From Iris pallida (taxonomy: Eukaryota > Streptophyta > Magnoliopsida > Asparagales > Iridaceae), in assembly GCA_029216955.1 (NCBI GenBank), contig JANAVB010016199.1:9609960-9673959 (forward strand): a stretch of 64,000 nt of DNA. The letters run 5' to 3'. Positions 58,846 to 64,000 of the stretch are shown here, piece by piece. The notes below the pieces were generated by a model. It was not told the origin of the DNA, did not search any database, and saw nothing but the letters and a program-made list of their open reading frames with translations. The position numbers and the translations under genes are program-made. The stretch's first letter is position 1; each line of letters begins with the position of its first letter.

Positions 58846-61800
58846 TGTCACAACCCGTACCCTAGAGTAAGGGTACGAGAACGTAATAACGCCCAGCCTA
58901 CGCCATAGTGTCGGCGGTAGAACGCTGTCCTAGGTCTCATACATTTAACAGTATAAGGCTAAGCAGTTTATACTCCCCGAATGGGGGTGACATAGCAGAT
59001 ACAGTCTCAATCACAACTAAGATAGAGCAAGATAAAAGATAGGTAAAACATGAAATCCAAAAGAGATACAGCAGATAGAAGCCTAAGTGTCTAAGATACA
59101 CAAATCCAGAAATACATCTCAAAGCTCAAATACAGTAATCCATAAAATAAATACAACTCCAGACAACTGGAAATAGCTAACTAAATAACCTCTAATGTGT
59201 CTCCTCTAGGCTAGCAGGCAACCTCCAGGCTATCTGTAAAATTTATCAACAGGTCTAGTCAGGACAAGAGCGAGCACAATACATCTCAACAAGTCATAGC
59301 AGGAAAGGAAATGTAATCATGCTAGAGAATAAAATACAGGATCTGAAGAAATAGCATAATGTAAAAGAGAGACTGTAAGTAAATATCTATGATATATATA
59401 AAGAGAGACAGTGCTAGTGATTCAGAGTACTGCATAAACATGTGAATGGCTAAGGACTGATTCATGATTACACTACTGGAAATTGATTTATGATTACACT
59501 ACTTGGATTTATTCACATGTTCATTTATACGCCCCCATCCCCAATCAATACACAAAGATCCATTCAAGTTACGTTAAGATTCATGATTATACTATGTTGC
59601 CCATAAAGGGTGATTCATGAATTGATTCGTGAAGGCTCGGTGATCATGAGGGTACATGAGTCACTAGCTGATTCCCGAAGATTCATGATGATAGAAGCAT
59701 ATGATACGTGATGTAAGTAAAACACACATGACAAAAGTATCTGATGCTCCTGAGAGGGATAACATCTCATGAAGGGATCCATATAGTACCAATCCGTGTT
59801 ACCAACGTGTCAGCATCAAGTAAGATAGTCTAAAGCAGGAAATATAATCCTAAACATGATATGAAATGATCAGAGAATGTACTCGCCTGCTATCTGAATG
59901 TCCAAAGGAAATGTACTGTCCGAAGAGAGGTGTCTGGCTCCTATTTAGAACAACACAAGTCACAACAAGTCCAAAATGGTAAAATAAAGCTCTACTATGC
60001 ATTCTACATGATTCTAGGTCATTCTAGGTCAAAGTCAACTCTTGGTCAACTCTGGTCAACCGTACTAGTCAAATTAGGTTAACTAGGCAGTACTAGGTCT
60101 AAACCTAGACTAACAAGTCTCATTAGGCCTAACCAAGCCTAGACTAACACTCACACAAAATCACAAAGCTACACAAGTTATCAAACATACATTACATATA
60201 TATTCATATATATTTTTATTACAAGCAAGGTGCATAAAGATAAGGAGTGAGTGATACATGAATGTGGATATGGCAATGTGTACATAGCAGTATAATGTGT
60301 TCAAGTGTGAGGGTATTATGTTAGAAGGATAACATTTAGCAAGGGTTCATTGTGTCACATAGAAGAAATAACATGTAATGCATAGGTTTAGCATGTGTGT
60401 GTGTGGGTGTTAATCATAACAAAAGGGTTTATTTATACATCAAAGGGTTTACTCATAACAGAAAGTAGGTTTAATGTGTATTCATGCTTGGGGTTACTGT
60501 CAACATGTAGAAGGGGTTTTAACATATGAACATGGTGCTAAGTGCTAATATGGCATCATACATTCCTATCATGTTGGCATTCATATATAGCATACATTCA
60601 TACTTGATTACGTTACTTACTTACATATGGATATTTGCATACATGTTTCAATACCTTGCATTACCCACATGCTTGCATTTCATCCATTCATTCATGCATT
60701 GCATTCATTCATTCATTCATTCGTTCATTCATTCATGCACCTATACATACATATTTGAATACATTATATACTTTCATACATTATATCATTTATGCATACT
60801 CTATATTATATTACATTCTCTTAACACACACACACATATATATACACATGCATACATACATATTTGTACATACAAGGATACACAAAATGCATATGTCGTA
60901 TAGTAATCTTCTACTTAAAATCAATACTGTACAAATTAGGCATTCATTAAATTCTAGGATTAAAGTATGTTATAGATCTTTGTGTTATCTTTCCCAAAAT
61001 TTTAAACGGATCACATTTTCGTGTTCGGAAGCTCCCGGAATCGCAAAAATACCGAAACACGTTCGTCTTTCGTACAGCTGACACTCAAATAATTTTACAG
61101 AAAGTTCTAGAACGAATTTGGCTTATTAAAATATATATTTGGAAAGCTAACTTCGATACGGTTCTTTTTTAAAAAAAGGGAGATAAATTAGAGTTTTAAG
61201 CTAAATGTTATGACATTTCTAAGTTGCTATTGCTACTAAAAACGTGGATAAATATTATGACGAATTTAGGTAGTTTGAGACAAAAGAAACACAAGTATAT
61301 AACATAATATATCAAGAACTCACTCTCTACACTAATATATATATATATATATGAGACACTATAGAACACATCTCCAATACAAAAATATGAGATTAAACAT
61401 GTAATAATTCATTCATACATAACAACAACGCATAGTGTGTCCAAATTTAGGTTTTCCCACATGGACACAACCACAACACAAAGGACATTCCTATGACCTC
61501 CAAATGGACACAAAATGGACACAAATGGAGATACAACCATGGGGGTCATTCCTATGGGTTCAAAATATTTCTATATGCATGTAGGGATGGATTAGAGGAG
61601 AGATTATACCTTCCGGAAGAGAGATTCAAAGAAAAATCCTTCCGACACGACACCGACACGTAGAGATTCTAAAAGGACACGAACGAGCTCTGAATCCTCC
61701 CAAACTTGGCTAGCACCCTCTAACCATGGAGTAGAGGAGAAATGAAGAAGATTTGGTAGAAGAAAGGGTTGATTTGGAGATGAAATCAATGGAGGTTCAT

Positions 61801-62331
61801 CTTTAAATTAATTTGGGAAAGAACAAGAGAGAGAAAGTGGATGAAAACAAATGAATGAAGGAGTGACTCACTCCTTATCCCCCCATAGGAGGCTGCCCAA
61901 AAAAGGTGAGGTATCCCCTATTTGAATGTCCAAAATGCCCTCCACTAATCTATTTGATTTAAATTAGGAATGGGTTAAAGGTTGAGGTCAATTTAGTCTA
62001 GTTTTAAGTCTCTAATTAAACTAAACCTATCTATAAATAATTAGTCTAGCTACTAACTAAAATTAATATCTTGTGGACTAAAATTAATATCATGTGGGCC
62101 ATGCCTAACTAGTGTGTGGGTCCCACTAGAGTCAAACTATCCCCCGGGTCCTCGTTTCAAGTCAGATTGAGTTGAAATTCGAACCCGACTCAAATAACCC
62201 CAAAAAATATCATAAATAATAAAATAAATTTCAACCCCAAAATAATATCATAAATAATAAAATAAATTTTAAAAATATTCAAAAATGTAAAATGATAAAA
62301 ATACTCCTGTTTCTGAAAACTGGGGGTGACA
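58846..62331 (-). mobile_element. A2 LTR (A family)
   Basis: It begins TGTCACAACCCGTACCC, closely similar to A1's right LTR (shared blocks AGCCTACGCC and TGTCGGCGGTAGAACGC, later CCCAATCAATACACAA and GTGTCTGGCTCC). It ends TGGGGGTGACA and is followed by a polypurine tract on the minus strand. At 3486 bases it is shorter than A1's LTR. The middle (60200-61900) has diverged, with a (TTCA)n tract at 60670-60737 and short TA runs. Judged by the following tract it is a 3' LTR. Confidence 0.8.
60670..60737. repeat. (ATTC)n microsatellite
   Basis: About 16 units of ATTC/TTCA with a few changes (ATTCGTTC, CATGC) lie inside the A2 LTR. Confidence 0.9.
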
Positions 62332-62834
62332 AATCTATCCACCTTAAAAATTTTGTCCTCGAAATTAAAACAAAGCAATCACAGGAAACACATGCAGAAA
62401 ACAATCTCATTCAAATACTTTTCAAAAAAAATCAGCAATAAAAAAATCTCTTTGAGGCACATCAAACATTTGTAAATAAAAACTGATACGTGTCCGCTAC
62501 GGACACAAAACCATCACAAAATCACACCTATCAAAGGTCAAAATCAACAATCACCAACGCAATAAATATCAAAATAATTCAAAGAGGTCAAATACAAAAT
62601 ATCCTTAGGCCAGATATGACATTAAAATATCCTAATCACATGGTTAGGCTCTAGGTCAAACAGTCTCTAGGGTTTCACTTACAAAACATCAAAATCACAA
62701 GTCATGATTTTAAATAGTTTTAAAATGATTTAAAAATTACCAAAAATTATATCATGATTTAAATGTCAAATCAATAAATGATTAAAATTACAAAATTTTA
62801 AAATTACCCTCATTTTAGAAAACTGGATGTTACA
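62332..62834 (-). mobile_element. A2 polypurine tract, 3' segment and second LTR-end module
   Basis: AATCTATCCACCTTAAAAAT is the reverse complement of a polypurine tract, followed by TTTGTCCTCGAAATT. About 500 bases later the sequence again shows an LTR-like end (GAAAACTGGATGTTACA at 62834) and another tract. The first ends GAAAACTGGGGGTGACA. The module is thus repeated. The interval is AT-rich and non-coding. Confidence 0.6.
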
Positions 62835-64000
62835 AGTCTACCCACCTTAGAAAAATTTTGTCCTCGAAATTAAAATGTTCATACTCCTTCTAGGTCAAAT
62901 CCCCCACAATCAAAGTCTCAGAACTTAAACAATCATACGATTTAAAAGGATGACATGCAGGGTCAGGGCATACGGTGGTAGTGAAAGTCTCATCTAGGTA
63001 TACTAGTCATGCTAAACCAAAACAGTCATAGGGTATCAAAATACACAAGCAATCTAGGGTGCTAAACTAGAAAAGATACAGAAATAACAATCATCAAGAC
63101 TGTAAGGCAGTCTACCATCCTATATAAAAACTGGTACTTATCAAAATAAAATAAGTTAACTACCATTTATCTAATAAGGGGTACTATTCAAGAAAATCAA
63201 AATCAAAAGTTAAAGAATGAAAGCCAATTGCATGAAAATCCAATCACAATATATTTATATATATATAGCGTTAGAGAGGGAAAAGCTAGCATTATGTACA
63301 AGTTATGTAGTTCGTGTGTGTATGGGTGTATGTGGACATGTTCTTATGGTTAGATAATAGGCGTGTGTGTATGTGAAATATACATAAAAGTGCATAGAAG
63401 GATTTGGGTTTCAAACAATAACTATCAAGTTACACTAATCATGGCATATTGGTTAAACAATCTACAATACACAACTCATTTGCTCATAACATGCATGGCT
63501 AACCATGTATATATATATATATAAAGAGGTAGAGATTTAGTTATGTATCTATATACATTATAACATGTATGCAGAAACTCTATATATATCTATATAGATA
63601 TATGAACATAACACAGAGACGAAGGGTTAGGTTTACATGGCAGTGTATACTATGTTAGAGTGTGTGTGTCCTTGTACAGGATTATAGCTTTAATATTGAA
63701 AGGTTAAACCCAGTTTTAGTTCAGCATTTACATACAAAATCTGAAAATAAGCTAACATTTAAACAAGTGTAATAATAACATAATGCAGTTTCAGATTTTA
63801 GGGTTTGAAACATCACAACCAAACTCAATGATCCCAACACAACCTAACATGATAGAGATGAAACCCTAACATACTATCCATACGTTTAGCTATGTATACA
63901 GTTCAATATTACATATTAAATCTAAAATTGAACTAAACATTTGAAATCAATGTAAAAATGTTAACATGTATTCAGTTTCAGGATTTTGGAAAAATTCGAA
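62835..64000. mobile_element. Sequence after the second A2 tract
   Basis: It begins with AGTCTACCCACCTTAG and TTTTGTCCTCGAAATT. No chromodomain or integrase follows, unlike B1 and C1. From 63290 on it resembles A-family LTR U3 sequence in style (GTGTGTATGGGTGTATGTGG, TATATA runs) but not clearly in alignment. It holds no supported gene. Confidence 0.4.

Overview
The window is a block of nested plant LTR retrotransposons. No host gene is recognisable. The Ty3/gypsy polyproteins end in a chromodomain and the LTRs are 2.8-4 kb long, which points to plant chromoviruses of the Tekay/Del type. A Ty1/copia fragment and a Tat/Athila-like element are also present. The organism is therefore a flowering plant with a repeat-rich genome. 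The sequence does not let me name the species. Element names used here are my own: A1, A2, B1, C1, C2, D, E, F, G.

Layout: 1-11311 is A1 (chromovirus, minus strand; left LTR cut by the window edge, decayed gag-pol, complete right LTR). 11312-30626 is D, an older plus-strand chromovirus-type element with no recognisable pol. D is interrupted on its left by A1 and at 14022-25030 by B1. B1 is a complete 11.0 kb minus-strand chromovirus with a GACTG target-site duplication and a 1400-codon gag-pol frame. 30627-~32532 is the 3' half of a Ty1/copia element (E), into which D appears to have inserted. ~32533-41156 is an old minus-strand gypsy remnant (F: Met-type primer site plus part of an LTR), split at 35042-40087 by G. 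G is a pol-less Tat/Athila-like element with a CAAAT duplication. 41157-51194 is C1 (chromovirus, minus strand, decayed). 51195-58727 is C2, the same family on the plus strand, without a 3' end. 58728-58845 is a chimeric leader fragment. 58846-64000 is A2, an LTR of the A family followed by a repeated LTR-end/polypurine-tract module.

Inferred order of events: E and F are the oldest layers. D entered E, then A1 and B1 entered D. G and C1 entered F, and C2 appears to have entered C1's right LTR. C1 and C2 face away from each other and form a large inverted repeat.

Within each chromovirus the gene order is gag (capsid, zinc knuckles), protease, reverse transcriptase, RNase H, integrase, chromodomain, all in one frame. 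Most breaks are single stop codons, many of them TAG where the relatives have CAG or TGG. B1 is the best preserved, with two in-frame stops. The points most worth checking are an intron-like insertion in the A1 integrase, gag starts that look like splice acceptors in one shared reading phase, a conserved leader motif and hairpin in divergent families, the chimeric end of C2, and long tandem arrays inside LTRs. I found no convincing new non-transposon system.
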